64,000 nucleotides of DNA, taken from positions 441,751,502 through 441,815,501 of the forward strand of contig OZ010794.1 in the NCBI GenBank assembly GCA_963932465.1. The letters run 5' to 3'. Each line of letters starts with the position of its first letter. Position 1 is the first letter of the stretch. Both the position numbers and the translations under genes were made by a program. The stretch is from Maratus speciosus (lineage: Eukaryota; Arthropoda; Arachnida; Araneae; Salticidae). Shown here piece after piece: positions 1-28,259 of this stretch. The notes beneath the pieces are model-generated. The model was not told where the DNA came from. It did not search any database and worked only from the letters and a program-made list of their open reading frames with translations.

Positions 1-429
1 GGTTTAATGTTTTTATGAATCCTGATGTCAATTATCCAATTATTAAATCCAGCGTCATTAGATAGTGCAAAGAGGAGCGAATATAGGAATTACGACTCTA
101 TTGAAATTTTAGGGGAATCAAATCCCAATTTTCATAAAATAAGGAATCTTGAATATTATCTAGAAAATATCAAGACTCTTACGCATGCTCTCTTTTATTA
201 GGAGTCATCTCTTTTAAGTTTATGAACCCGAGTTTATTTATGATTACATATGATTACGCGTCCTTGGAATGGAAGTTAGTTACTAAGTGTGATGTGATGT
301 GATGTAACTCACTTCTATCATCTCTGTTATAAATGAGAAGATTTCGTTCACAAAGGATTTTTTTCTTTCTTTCTTTTTTAACACTTTCCAACAACGTTGA
401 ATAATGTTTATGAATTCGGTTTGTCTGTC
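1..429. other. No gene recognised; AT-rich flank
   Basis: I see no coding exon, RNA gene or complete element here. The last 20 bases are a short GTCT/GTCC microsatellite, which is the target of the element that starts at 438. Confidence 0.5.
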
Positions 430-437
430 TGTCCGTC

Positions 438-645
438 CAGTGTTGAATTCAAGCGGTGGCCCCGTGGGGACATTCCCCCTGGGGCCCGGAGCAACGAAAT
501 GTCCCCCCCCCCGGAAAATTTGAGATTTTGCGTTTTCAATGGTCAAAAAGTACAATTCCCCCCCCCTCCCGGGAACTCTATAATGTCCCCCCCCCCCGGA
601 GTCATAGAAGTCCCTCTCGGAGAAAAGCGTCTGAATTTAACACTG
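438..645. mobile_element. Small hAT-type MITE with C-runs
   Basis: The 208-bp element starts CAGTGTTGAATTCA and ends TGAATTTAACACTG, an inverted pair with one mismatch. The 8 bases TGTCCGTC occur directly outside both ends (430-437 and 646-653), as expected of an 8-bp target duplication. An 8-bp duplication with CAGTG termini fits the hAT superfamily. The inside holds three runs of 7-12 C and no transposase. The target is itself a GTCC microsatellite, so the duplication is less decisive than in unique DNA. Confidence 0.6.
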
Positions 646-1461
646 TGTCCGTCCGTGCTCTAATTCGTGAAAATAAAGTCCGATTGGCATGAAATTCAAT
701 GATGTTATTGAGTGTCACTATGGCATGTTTCGTATTGAAAATGAAGTGTGTAGCATTTACGATTCATATACAGAGACACTCAAAAGAATTACGTTACGTT
801 AAGGTATATGGTGAAAAAACCCTTGCGGTGTATTTTAATAACACCATTTGAAAGATACTGACAGAAGTGTACTATACGCCGGCACTTACTGTAGAATATG
901 GTGTGCGTAGAATATATCGTTCATTTACAGGTACACACAAAATAATTTGGCTACAGAAGAAATTGAACTATTGAAGCCTACGAACAATAATTTCTGGAAA
1001 TGTGTTTTCAGTTGTGGTACGCGTTTTTAAATTGAACTATTTTTTAAAAATATAAATTGGTGTGTATAAGTTCTATAGATCATATACAGGACTGGACAAA
1101 AGCTCTGAAATCCATTTCCGTTTCTTCAAGGAAATTGATGAATGGAAAATTTCAACTGTGCCGTTTAACTGAACTAACTTTTAGCATACTATGTAGTATA
1201 CATACAAATCCATAGATCATAAATAGGGCTGCTCAAAAAAAAAAAAAAAAAAATCTCTGGATTATTTTCCGACTATTGATTGTAACAGCGTAAATTGGGT
1301 TTTCAAATGTGTTTTTCAAATTGTTTATTTAGACATCATATTTCACCTTAATGAACTAGCTGTGTGTAGTTTTTGTTACAGTATTCTGAATGAAAAGCGT
1401 TACATAATCGATGCTGGATGCATGATTTTTCGTTCTTGTTTCATTTTTTTTCTGGTAGCAC

Positions 1462-2323
1462 TAGGGGCGTAGCTACAAATATTTTTTCGGGAGGGATAAT
1501 TAAAAATTTTCCTAACTTATAATTAAAAAATTTCCCACCTTGAAACATATTGCTTTATTTTCCAACTGAAAGGATATGTGCAATGTGCGTTTATGATAAT
1601 GATACTTATACATAAAAAAACCTTTCCAAAGAAAAATACTGAAACTAAAAATTATAATTATTGGTTTGTTTAATGAAAGGTTAAATACACCTCTTTCATT
1701 TAAATAATTAAAATCAAAACTAGATTAATTTCTATTTTTTTTAAAAATCTTGGAATGATTAAGCATGAAAATAATAAGGTACCCAATTACTAAATAAATA
1801 GTTCAGGAAGCAATTTCAAACAATACAGTAATTGTAAGATTTCAACCTAGAAAAATTGCATATATTTAGAGAAAACCATCATTAATTTAAGGTTTGCAAT
1901 TTTTTTTTGTCTTCTATTATGTACAAGTCATAATCGCACTTTGTATGAAAATACCGCCATGTTATTGGAAGATTTGGAAGAAGTAAAGGGAATAGATTAG
2001 AGAAACTGTTGATGGATGCAACAGTAAGAAAATTCAGGTCTGGTAGATGTATGATATTTTCGTAGCACAGAGAAACACAATGACAAATTGAGTCTGGCTG
2101 CTTTTTGTATTTCTTTTGATAATTTAACTGCTAGTTTACTGTTACAGAACTCAGAGAGGTAGTCGGCAAAACAATAAAGAATTCTTTTTTTTCCTATTAT
2201 TTAAAAAAAAAACTCTTTAAAAAATCTAGAATTTCCAAACTCTAAGCTCAAATTTCTCAAGTTATCATATATTGGAGGGGGAGGCTCCCCCCCCCCCCAT
2301 AACCCCCCATCGCGACTCCTCTG
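1462..2323. mobile_element. hAT-type nonautonomous element, 862 bp
   Basis: GGTAGCAC is duplicated exactly at 1454-1461 and 2324-2331. The element begins TAGGGGCGTAGCTAC and ends GCGACTCCTCTG, short imperfect inverted repeats (TAGGG.. and CAGAG..) of the hAT type. The inside is AT-rich with a C-run at about 2287-2298 and no transposase. It lies inside the 720-4690 inverted-repeat structure. Confidence 0.7.
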
Positions 2324-2456
2324 GGTAGCACTTTGGTGAGCGTAAGGTACAGTGAAAAAAAGATTTGGAAATTATCGTTTCTTTTTAACATTTTGCATCT
2401 TTGATAAGTTCAAAGCGATCTTTCGGGAAAAGGTAATTAACTAGACATGTATGTTC

Positions 2457-3572
2457 TAGAGGACTGCACGGGCCAAAATTTCCAGGCTCGGACCCGGCCC
2501 TACCCATAGAAAAAAAAAATTAGCTAGGCCCGGTATAAAAATTAAAAGTTCGGCCCGGGCTGAGCCCGTACAAAAAAAAAAAAAAAAATATTGATCCGTC
2601 CCGGTATAACAGCTAAAATTTCGGCCCGAAACCGGCCCGGCCCGGAAAAGGTTAAATTTAGAGCTCGATCCCAGGCCCGGCCCGAGTGAATTTCTACAAA
2701 ACGTCGATTTAGTTAAAAATTTGCCTCGTACGAGGAGTTCTGACCAAAAATGCTTTTTTTCCCCAATGTTTATGATCCTTTTAAAGAAGTATCGTAATCT
2801 GCGATATTTATTTTTTTAGTGAATCTCTATTTGTTGTATGTAAATGTTTCAATTATCATTAACATTGTTAATCCATATTCCATGTATTGGAGATTTAAAA
2901 ATCTGAAAAATGCTATACAGTAAAATCTTCTAAGACGGAATTGCACAGGAAATAAAAAAAAAAACGTTTTATAGGCAGATTCCTTTCTTAGCAGGTGTAA
3001 ATGTATTACATATTCTTTTCTTACGTATTAGTATATTCAATTCGCATGGATCAACACATTTTTCAGTTTGAGACAGGATTCCGTCATAAGTAGGTTCTTT
3101 TTCACACGTTTTACTATATTTTAAAGATAACCTAGAAATATACAATTCTTGAAAAAGAATAAATTTTAATGTTTAATTGCAGAATAATGACGATTTAAAA
3201 ATGTATGCATTTTTCGCAAAAATTTTTGGGCCAGGCCAAATTTTACTGATGTTTGTTTGATCGGGCCAGGCCACGCCGATACAACGATTTTCAAACGAAC
3301 TGGGTCAAAACCTGGACTGAAATATTTTTTTTGACCCTTGAAGACTAGGAAAAATGAAACCAATGCCTGTTCGATACGGAAAACATTAACTTAGGCGCGG
3401 CGCGGCCCGATCCTTCAGGTAAAAAAATAAAGCCCGAGCCCGGCCCGGAAAGAGTAGTGACTAGGCCCGGCCCGGTCCGAGTGCCGTGAATAAAAATAGA
3501 CCCGAGTCCGACCGCGGGACGGGCCGGGCTGATCTCGGGCTTCGGCCAGAGCCCGGCCCGTGCAGATCTCTG
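2457..3572. mobile_element. hAT-type element rich in GCCCGGCCCG
   Basis: The termini TAGAGGACTGCACGGGCC and (inverted) CAGAGATCTGCACGGGCC match over most positions. Flanks GTATGTTC (2449-2456) and GCATGTTC (3573-3580) are a 7/8 direct repeat. Both ends hold clusters of degenerate CCCGGCCCG words, in sharp contrast to the AT-rich surroundings. No transposase is seen. A related left end recurs near 49954 (TAGAGGTCTGCACAGGCC), inside another hAT-type element. Confidence 0.65.
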
Positions 3573-4803
3573 GCATGTTCTTTTGCCTTTAATTACAAAA
3601 AATAAAATCCAGTTGGCGTCTTTGCTGTCAGAAAAAATGTCACTGTATCTACAGATACAAGTATAGTAATCAAGTGTTAAGTGAGGTCTAAAAAAATACT
3701 TTGAAGAAATCTTTTCCGCGAAAAATTTTAAAGTTCAACGCTGCAGTAAATTCAGGTGCGTCTTTAGTCTCCACGGCGCCTCGAGCAGTGTCGAATTCAG
3801 GCTTTTTTCTGACAAGGGAAGAGAACTACCTGAGGTGCTAATCGCCGATTTTGATAAGCGTAGTATTGTTGGAAGGGTTTTGTCGTGAGAAGAAAAAATC
3901 CAATGGAAAAATGGATCCAAATAGAAAAAATCCAACTCGTCCGAAATGAACACCGCAGGAGCTGCTAGGCAATTTGCACAAATATTCCACCAACTGATAA
4001 ATAAATAACTATGCATTTTTTAAAAATGTGACTGCGAACAATTGGTATGTATTTGTAGTGTTGTTAATATAGCCAATGTGTTGCTGTATAATGCAATAAA
4101 ATAAATGTAGTGTTTGACATGGGATGTTATGAATGCGGACTTATTAACATCAGAAAAAGGCCGCTGTGCCACAGATTGGTGTGTGTATGATCAATGGATT
4201 TGTATGTATACTATATAGTATGCTGCAAGTTAGTTCAGTTAAACGAATAGCACAGTTGAAATTTTCCATTCATCAATTTCCTTGAAGAAACGGAAATGTA
4301 TTTCAGAACTTTTGTCCAGCCCTGTATATGATCTGTAGAACTTATACACACAAATTAATATTTTTCAAAAATAGCCTAATTTAAAAACGCGTATCACAAC
4401 TGAAAACACATTTCCAGCAATCAGTGTTCGTAGTTCAATTCCTTCTGTAGCCAGATTCTTTTGTGTGTCCCTGTAAATGAAATATAAATTCTATGCGCAT
4501 CATATTGTACAGTAAGTGCCGGCGTATAGTACACCTCAGTCAGTATCTTTAAAATGGTGTAATATCATTAAAATGCACCGTAAGCGATTTTTCCCATGGA
4601 CCGTAATGTAACGGAATTCTTTTGAGTGTCTCTGCATATGAACCGTAAATGCTATACACTTCATTCATAATGAGGTTATACCTCACTCTTTGCGATTAGT
4701 AAAGACGTTGAGGACCATATGACAGTAGGTCCATTTATGGCATTTGGCTGATCATTTGGTTATTGGTGAAAGTGGGTGTCAGTGTAAAAAAGTGTTGTGT
4801 ACA

Positions 4804-5217
4804 CTTTTTTAATACACTGTTAAAAAAAAAAAATCTGTAAAGTTACTAAAATTTTTCTAGGAAATTCGGATTTCTAGAATTTTTTATGTAACGGCAACAA
4901 CAAAAATTCATGTAACAAATACACTTTTGCACCGTAAATAAAAAAATCTGTAAAGTTACTAAGAATTTTTCAGGAAACTGGGATTCCTAGAACTTTTTAT
5001 GGTTACTTTTTATGGAACACGGGTTACAGATAAAATTTTAGTAAGATTGCTGTAATTTTAGTAGATTATTTTCTAAAACTACAGATTTCTGTATCTTTAC
5101 AAAACTAATCTTGTAGATTCACATCTTTTTTTGTACAATGCACAGATAAAATTTTAGTAAGCACACTCTAACTTTACATCTGTAGAATTACAGATTTTTT
5201 TTTTTTTTTTTACAGTG
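4804..5217. mobile_element. MITE with CACTGTAAAAA termini
   Basis: It starts TACACTGTTAAAAA and ends TTTTTACAGTGTG. Inside, the block ATCTGTAAAGTTACTAA is repeated (about 4832 and 4949), and related words return inverted near 5145-5200. The terminal blocks match those of the element at 53249-54489, so this is the same family. The TA at the left edge suggests Tc1/mariner-type insertion; the right TA is not intact. Confidence 0.5.
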
Positions 5218-5462
5218 TGTACGGACTCTTCACACCAGGTACACTTGATAAACGGCTGGGTGTTACATCTGTTAGAAGTTTTGGTTGTTAGTGGGAAACA
5301 TACTTGTCTCACAGATCTGGAGCTTGGTATTTCAACGAAGTAACGTCTTTTGGAGAGCATACCGGCACATGTCTTCAAATGCAAGTGCAGAGATTTGGTT
5401 CTGAAGAATATGTTGAAATTTTACGATAGCTTCCCTTGTAGTCAAATCTTCTCCACCACATA

Positions 5463-6445
5463 CACTATATGGCAAAAGGTGACCGGCCACTTGCGATTTT
5501 AGATGTTTTATTAAATATCTAGAAAAATACATGAGGAATTAACCTCAAACTCCAGGTGTGTAAACTGTATAGTACAGGTCATATATTTCCGCGAAGATTT
5601 TTTTCCCGAAACCCCATAGGGGACCGTCAACAAATTTAAAAAGAACGAATATCTTTTGGATAACCCTGTAAAAACTAATGTACCAAAAGCGTTCAAAATG
5701 TAGATTAAGATTAAGTGGCTTATTGTATGTTTTCTGTTTGGTGTATTGTATGTATGACTGTTTTCATAAAAACAGTCTCGAATTTTGCCAAGGTTTATGC
5801 TTATAATTTGCAGAGTTTTTAATATATAAAAAAGTTCTTTTCAAAAAATATGACAAACAACACTGTACAAAATAATCTTGCAATCAGAATTAAAATATAG
5901 TAAAAATTAAATGAAAAATGAGCATTACTAAATAATGTTACACTGCGCATGACCGACATGCAAAAGACATGCCCGACAATGAAGCAAAAAGATGAGGGTC
6001 TGTATCCATGTATCTATTGATTAGTGCCAATATAGCATACACAATATTGCACGCACTACTTTATTTAGATACAACCCCTCATCTTTTTGCTTCCTTTTGG
6101 GAATAACGGATTTTGAGATAATTCTATCAACGATAATTTTTAGACTTTCCAACGAAGTTTTTGAGACTTAGTTTGCAGTTTATTACAATAAGACACTTAA
6201 TAATAATCTCGAATTTGAACACATTTTCTACATTAGTTTTTACAGGGTTATCCAAAAGATATTAGTTCTTTTTCAATTTGTTGACGGTCCCCTATGGGAT
6301 TTCGGAAAAAGGCCTCACGGAAATGTATGACCTATACTATTCTGTTTACACACCTGAGTTCCAGGTTAATTCCTCATGCAGTTTTCTAGATATTTAACAA
6401 AACGTCTAAAATCGCAAGTGGCCGGTCACCTTTGGCCCTATAGTG
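5463..6445. mobile_element. Tc1/mariner-type MITE with ~230-bp inverted repeats
   Basis: The arms 5463-5694 and 6230-6445 are inverted copies with few differences, ending CACTATA/TATAGTG and flanked by TA (5461-5462 and 6446-6447). Landmarks in both arms are the GACCGGCCACTTGCGATTTT block and the GGGGACCGTCAACAAATT block. The central 530 bp holds a second, smaller palindrome (about 5983-6104) built on AAGCAAAAAGATGAGGG. There is no transposase. Short open frames in the arms appear on both strands and are chance. Confidence 0.65.
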
Positions 6446-6447
6446 TA

Positions 6448-8704
6448 TAAGCCGGTGAGTTTTGGAATACTCGGTCATACGTTTGATTGTAAGTTTGTAG
6501 TCATGAAACTTTTCAACATCAAGAGGCTGGAGGAACTTCGTTGTACCTCTAGGTCAGGCATGTTAAACTCGTTCACCGCCGAGGGCCAAATTAAGCATCG
6601 TATCCAATGCCGCGGGCCACATTAAAAAGGAGTAAAGTTATTGTATTACCATCTTATAAAAGGAAAAAATGTACACATAAGTACAATCTTGTTGAAAATC
6701 AAAACAAAAATATGCCAAATTATAAAGTTACCCTTCAGAAAAATTTTGAAAGAGGCAACGGAAAAATGTAAAAGAAATTCTTATTAAGTAAAAAACATTA
6801 ATACCGTCTAAACATTTATACTTAGAAAGTCGTAAAAAAGTATGCTGCAGAACATAAATAAAAATACGTTTAGATTTAAGAAAAAGACATTTAAATACAT
6901 GGTTGTTCACATGGATGTTGACATACAAACAAATTTAATATACATAATTCTGATATTTAATACTTTAATCGCAAGGAAATGATACAAAAATGTATTAAGT
7001 GTATTACCCTGATCTTTGCATCTTTCTTTTAATTTTGCAATTGTTCCTATATATAAGATCAATCGTTGCAAGAATACTATTATTTGCAATATAAACATAC
7101 TTTTATAGAATGGAAAGCTTTATTCAATCAAATATTTCTTAATCAACTCAAAAATATAAGCTGTCTTAGTTGTTGCGAGCATAGGAATAATTTTCTTAAA
7201 CTACTTGCTTAATTTTAAATACCGATGTCTGCGAATGAAAACAGCAAGATGCGTGGAATTTCGTGCATCTCTATTTTTATGAGTTACTATGTAATAGTCA
7301 ACAAAAATTTCAATTATAGATTTCATTTAATTGGAATCATGAAATTTCTGGCCATATTACGATTTTTCTAGTAATGAAACTTGCACAATTTTGCATATAT
7401 TATTTTCAAATTTCTCTTACCTACTCTGGATATTTTTAAATTCTAGTTCGTAGTAAATGATTTCGACTTGCGAGCAAATGAATGTTTTTTTTTTTTTAAA
7501 GCAGATACGTTGCCGTTATTATGCATCAAGAATTAACTTTTTAAAAATGAAGTATCAGTTTGAAATGTAACAATTTAGCTGTCGGAAGTTTTCTTCGATA
7601 ATTACGAGACATTCTTTGCTAACTCCAAAGAAGGTTCTAGATATTAAACATAAAATTTCAGCTTTTATTTGAAGATAAAAGTATTGCAAATTAACATTTG
7701 TCAATCTGTGATGTTCATATTTAATTAATCATACTTATTCACTTTGGTAAAGAGCTTTAACATAATTTTTAAAAATCTTAAACGTATGCGAGCACGAATT
7801 TGTCTGTAAAAATGAAATAAAATACTATACATATATTATTCTTTCCGAAGCTTGTCATCTCCATGGAATTATTAAAGTTTCAACTGTAACCGCTTTTGCA
7901 GGAGTTGATTACATCCGTGGCAAACTTTCACCAGTAAATTTAAATAGAAAATGCCTCCTTATTTTAACGCCTTATTAATGAAAAATTTCAGTCGTAAACG
8001 ACGGCAAAAACAGATATTAATTTTTACTGATGGAAGTTTATTTGTGCAAAAGTCAGGTCCTGTCTTTCCGCCATATTGTGACAACCCATACAACCTCCTT
8101 TCAGTGTTAGTGAAAATGATTATAATACCTGGGCAAACTGACACCAGTATAAACAAATAAAAATTTCAGCAAGATTTGTAAGAGAAATTTTTCATGAAAA
8201 AGCTGCTAAAATAAGGCAAAATTTTCTATTTGAAATTTTCTTTTGGAAGATTGCTCTGTTGTTAATATGGAACAGATGATCCGATGTAAAAAATCAGCCG
8301 CCATCTTATGACAACCTCCTCAGTTAGTTCACTCGCAACTGGTAGACATTACACTATCTGCCTCCCCCTCTTTATTCATAACTCCATTGTCATCTCTAAT
8401 GCCAAGGCAATGTTGTCAGATTGAGATTTTAAAAAATTCAAAATAGCTATCAACTTTTATCCTTAGTAATCTTCCCTTTATTTAATCACTGAATGTACTG
8501 TTATTAAAAAAAGAGAATATTACTAATCTGAAATAGTAATAGATATATTGAACAAAAAATTGTAAATTGTTGCCAGGTCTAATATGACAACATTGCAACT
8601 ACGGTTAGTGCAAGTGTGTTTGTGAAAAATGTATTTATTATATTAAATATGAGCTGAAATAATTTAGGGAAAATATTAATGGCTTTATAGATCATAGATA
8701 AATT
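6448..8704. other. No gene recognised; one possible hAT-type end
   Basis: This is AT-rich sequence with no exon structure I can support. At about 6553 the words CAGGCATGTTAAACTC and CGCGGGCCACATTA resemble one terminus of a CAGGxxTGTCAAACTC-type MITE, but I did not find its partner. Open frames under 70 codons near 7951-8160 exist on both strands and look random. Confidence 0.4.
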
Positions 8705-9035
8705 GTCGGAGGGCCACATAGGCCGGGAGGCGATTGCACAAACCATCACCACCTCGGGTTGACGGCTGAAATTCAAGGATTAGTACTCGTATGGTATGTT
8801 AAAATGTAACTGATCTGCCAAGTCATATCTTGGTGAAAAACATCGGTAAACTTGAGTTTAGTGGTTGACTGGTAGGATTATCATAGTGCTTTCCTGCTCT
8901 CAGTCCTCCATGTTTTCATACATTTGCGTGCAGGAAAACACAATGATAAACTTACCGATCAACCACTAAAATAGGGTCTGCAGGTGGTTTCCAACAAGAT
9001 ATCATTTGGCAGATCAGTTGAATTTTAATATGCTT
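8705..9035. repeat. Foldback repeat, copy 1
   Basis: The stretch from CTGATCTGCCAAGTCATATC (about 8810) returns inverted ending TTGGCAGATCAG (about 9021), with GGAAAACACAATGATAA near the centre. The outer blocks, with AGGCCGGGAGGCGA and a GGCTGAAATTC word, match the second copy at 26905-27330. The two copies lie on either side of the pseudokinase gene. There is no coding content. Confidence 0.6.
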
Positions 9036-9860
9036 TTAATAAACTTTGCGATATCTTGTGAAATAAACATTGCTTAGCGATGATAATTAAGTAGAATAAA
9101 TAATGCCTGTGGTCACACTGTAACGCTAGGTACTGTACAAAATTTCCTCTTTAGACAGGTTTTTGTGTGAGCAAGAAGACTTTTGTGATATTTGTTCCAT
9201 TGGGACCATGAAAATTTTAATTTTAAAACAAGATTCCGTTATGCACAGGTTTCGTTCAACGCAATGAATGCAATATTAAATTCTTTTGGAAGCTTATGTT
9301 AAAAGAAAAAGAGATGATTCAGGTGAAAATCGTTTTGCCAAAAAAGAAACAACGAATGCATTTTGGTATTTTTAATAATGATTTCTTACAAAGATTTTAT
9401 AAATCATGAAAATATCCACATTATAAACATAGTCGTTTTAAATATATACAATGTTGACTGCACAATTTTTCATTCAACTATTTGGTTACTGAATCTTATC
9501 ATTCATATAATAACTATTTATGCTGCCATTTGAATATTCATTTCTGATGCATTTTCATTAAAACTGGATTTCTTTTTCGCTGATATATATGTCTACATTT
9601 CTTTTCTTCTTTTTTTCTTTCATTGCTGATGATTTTCCTTATTTTCTACTATTTTCTATATTTCTTCTACACTTTTTCTTACTAAATCAATCTTTTTTTT
9701 TCGTTCTTTATTAAAACTTTGGTCGTATCTAATCTACCCAAGATTTTTTCCGACAACCATAATGCGGGCCACCTTTTCCTTAGGGTAAATAAATACACAT
9801 TTCTCTTATCATAAAATCAGCTTCATATTTAATGATATTCTATATTGGAGCAATAAGTAA
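9036..9860. other. No feature recognised
   Basis: AT-rich sequence with T-rich runs near 9600-9700. No exon, terminal repeat or RNA gene was seen. Confidence 0.5.
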
Positions 9861-9861
9861 A

Positions 9862-10430
9862 GTGCCTTTCTATCTCTCCCTAGCTCCCACCTCGTCTTTC
9901 TCCTTCTCTTTCCTTCACCCCTTCTCCTGGATCAGCCCTTCAACTTCCTCTTGCCTCCTTTGCTCCCCTTTCTCCCTTTTCCCTTTCTTCCCGGTCATTC
10001 TTCCACCCACTCCCATTCTCTAACCCCTCTTTCCCTTCACCCCATTTCCTTCCCACAGCCATTCTGCCATTCATCATCCCACCTTCTCTTACTTTCCCGG
10101 TACAAAAACTTAACTATTAAAAAACTTAACTACTTAATTACTAAATATTTAACTAGAAAAAAAAGGGGGGAAAAGTGACAGAGAGAGAAGAAAGGCGTCA
10201 GATAAACAGAAGAATGGACGATGGGAGAGGGAGAAGGTGAGGGGAAGGGAGGGTAGAAAACGGGAGTGGAAGAGGAAAGGACAGGGCAAGAGAGGAAAGA
10301 GGGGGAAAGAGGAGCGAAGGAGGCAGGAAAGTTGAGGAAAGGGCGATCGGCGAGAAAGAGTGAAAGAAGGAGAAAGAGAAAGGCGAGAGGGGGAACTGGA
10401 GAGAGAGAGAGAGATACTTCAAATATCACT
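9862..10430. repeat. Polypyrimidine/polypurine palindrome
   Basis: About 9862-10100 is almost wholly C/T and about 10150-10415 almost wholly A/G on the same strand. The purine arm read in reverse complement aligns block by block with the pyrimidine arm: a GATCxxCCCTTTC block, CTTGCCTCCTTxGCTCC, then CTTTCTCCCTTTTCCC-like runs. It is therefore a diverged inverted repeat, not two unrelated tracts. The loop is about 50 bp and AT-rich. It starts about 120 bp beyond the stop codon of the pseudokinase gene. Open frames here are low-complexity Ser/Pro/Leu or Arg/Glu/Lys and not genes. Confidence 0.6.
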
Positions 10431-10546
10431 CTAATCCAAATCATTTCTGCATCAGCTGAGTTAATTTTCTCGATGAATGTTTTTTTTTTAGCTGCTGGGA
10501 TTTGTTTTGTTTTTTAACTCTATTGATCTGCTAAAAGTTTTTTCTG

Positions 10547-10550
10547 TTTA

Positions 10551-10552
<2 letters not shown>
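10547..10552 (-). promoter_or_regulatory. AATAAA poly(A) signal overlapping the stop codon
   Basis: On the minus strand the frame ends with two TAA codons in tandem (10553-10551 and 10550-10548). AATAAA spans 10552-10547, overlapping both. If this is the signal used, the 3' UTR would be only about 10-30 bases. No other AATAAA was noted in the next 60 bases. Confidence 0.4.
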
Positions 10553-26522
<15,970 letters not shown>

Positions 26523-26904
26523 CTTATTATTATGTGCAGTTTAAACAGAGAGAAAATCCGAGAAAGTGAAAAGATGGTAAAACATAAAGATTCAAATTGC
26601 TATTTAACATTTATTGAACATTAAAATGAATATTAATAGACTTTTCTTACAACAACATGAAAGGCTTTATTTTTTGGAATGTTAAAATGGAGTTGTTAAA
26701 ATTTGCATTGTTTCTTTACATGCATTGTTGTAATTTGTTTTCCAATTCAGTTGTTAATAAAACAATTTTTTTTAATAATGAGAAATTTTCATAACAACAA
26801 TGAAAATTTACTTTTATCTGGCTGTAACAATCAAATAATCTTACGTAACAGGAAAAGATTTTTGTGAAATATTCAAATTCTAAAAATTCTAAAAGGTGTG
26901 GGAT
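26523..26904. other. Upstream of the pseudokinase start
   Basis: AT-rich. On the minus strand a TAA is in frame 18 nt before the ATG at 26522, so the coding frame does not extend further without a splice. No promoter motif was recognised. Confidence 0.4.
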
Positions 26905-27330
26905 TCAGCAAAATTCATAGACCGAAAGGATCAAGGACCATCACCTCATCGAGTTGAAGGCTGAAATTCCAGGAATAGGCAGAATTCGATTAGCACATTA
27001 AAAATGCAACTGTTCTGCCAAGTCATATCTTAGTGGAACCACCTGCAGACCCGATTTTATTGTTTGATCAGTATGTATATCATTGTGTTTTCCTGCACCC
27101 AAAGGTTTGAAAACAGGGAGGGCTGGGTGTAGGAAAACACAACGGAAAACCTACCAATCAACCATTGAAGTCGGGTTTGCAGGTGTTTTAAAAAAGATAT
27201 GACTTGGCAGATCAGTTACATTATATATATGCAAATCGAGTTTTAACACATCCTGGAATTTCAATCATCAACTCGATAAGGTGATGTTTTGAGAAGTCGC
27301 CTCCCGGTCTATCATATTTTTAAAAAATCC
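26905..27330. repeat. Foldback repeat, copy 2
   Basis: Two nested inverted repeats: outer words CACCTCATCGAGTTGA and TCAACTCGATAAGGTG, inner words CTGCCAAGTCATATC and GATATGACTTGGCAG. It shares the inner stem, the GGAAAACACAA centre and the GCCTCCCGG outer word with the copy at 8705-9035. It lies about 400 bp upstream of the pseudokinase start. Confidence 0.6.
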
Positions 27331-27540
27331 TTCTCATCCTTTTATAAGGAATTTTGTAAAAAAGTTAAAGTGCATAAATCCTTAAATGTTGTTTATTTAT
27401 TTCATTAATATAATTCTATTTTTTGAAATATTGTATGATAGACTATTTTTATGTGAAAGAAGTTTAACCTTCCGCTGGTAACATATTTTTAACACCTATA
27501 GTTAGATGACTAGGTCTGGGATATTTTTGCCAGTTGCGGA

Positions 27541-27580
<40 letters not shown>

Positions 27581-28259
27581 GAAGCGCGGGTTTTAAATCT
27601 TGAGATTAAAGTGCAGAAAGTCCTACAAAAACTGAAACTGTCTATAACGGAACCCTGCCGTAAACAAAAAACCATTGTCCTTATTGGAAAAAATATCGTA
27701 AAAGTATACCTGCTAAGACGAAACCTGTCTAAAACGGTATCCTGCTACCGTTATTTTTTATTCCTGTACTAGATAAACATAATCTTAGGTATATATATAT
27801 ATATAAAATTGTGTTAAAATGTATCTAGTATAGTCTCAGGTAGTTTAATCTATAAATGCCATATCGCAGGGGCAAAATTTAGTTTTGGAGCGGTCTCAAA
27901 CTGAGCAGTTAAAATTATATAGTAATCCTTCAGGGATTGTGTGAATTTTTTACGTTTAAAGCAAGATACCAGTTTTCCAGGATTTACGGGACTACATTAT
28001 AGTAAAACGTATTAAACACAATCGCCTGTGGCTGGAAAAATACGTGGTTTTTAAACAGGTTACCGTCTTTGCAGGTAGATTTATATGACATTTCTTTCAT
28101 CGGCACCATAAACTTTTTCTGTTATAGACTGTTTCTGTTTACACGGGTTTTACTGCAGTTTAGTTTCACTCGATGCAAACTAACGAATAATATGATGCTA
28201 AATGGAATTTCAGGGAATTTGAGTGACATGAAACATTTTAATTTTTGCGTCCCGCGCGA
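27331..28259. other. No gene recognised; A-run
   Basis: A run of about 38 A (from 27541) and short TA repeats (near 27793). The open frames over them are low-complexity. Confidence 0.45.

Larger units (their letters stand above)
720..4690. repeat. Long inverted repeat with ~510-bp arms
   Basis: The left arm (about 735-1235) reappears inverted at about 4175-4685, by eye at roughly 85-90% identity. Landmarks in both arms are the site TACGCCGGCACTTACTGTA, a block reading TTCCGTTTCTTCAAGGAAAT, and ATGTAGTATACATACAAATCC near the inner ends. The 2.9 kb between the arms holds two separately bounded hAT-type insertions (1462-2323 and 2457-3572) and otherwise no gene. Blocks resembling the arms recur at 28260-28630, so the arms belong to a dispersed family. 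Outer ends and a target duplication could not be fixed. Confidence 0.6.

Noticed and set aside
9832..10517. Several open frames of 63-104 codons
   Set aside because: Low-complexity products of the polypyrimidine/polypurine arms; no exon signals.
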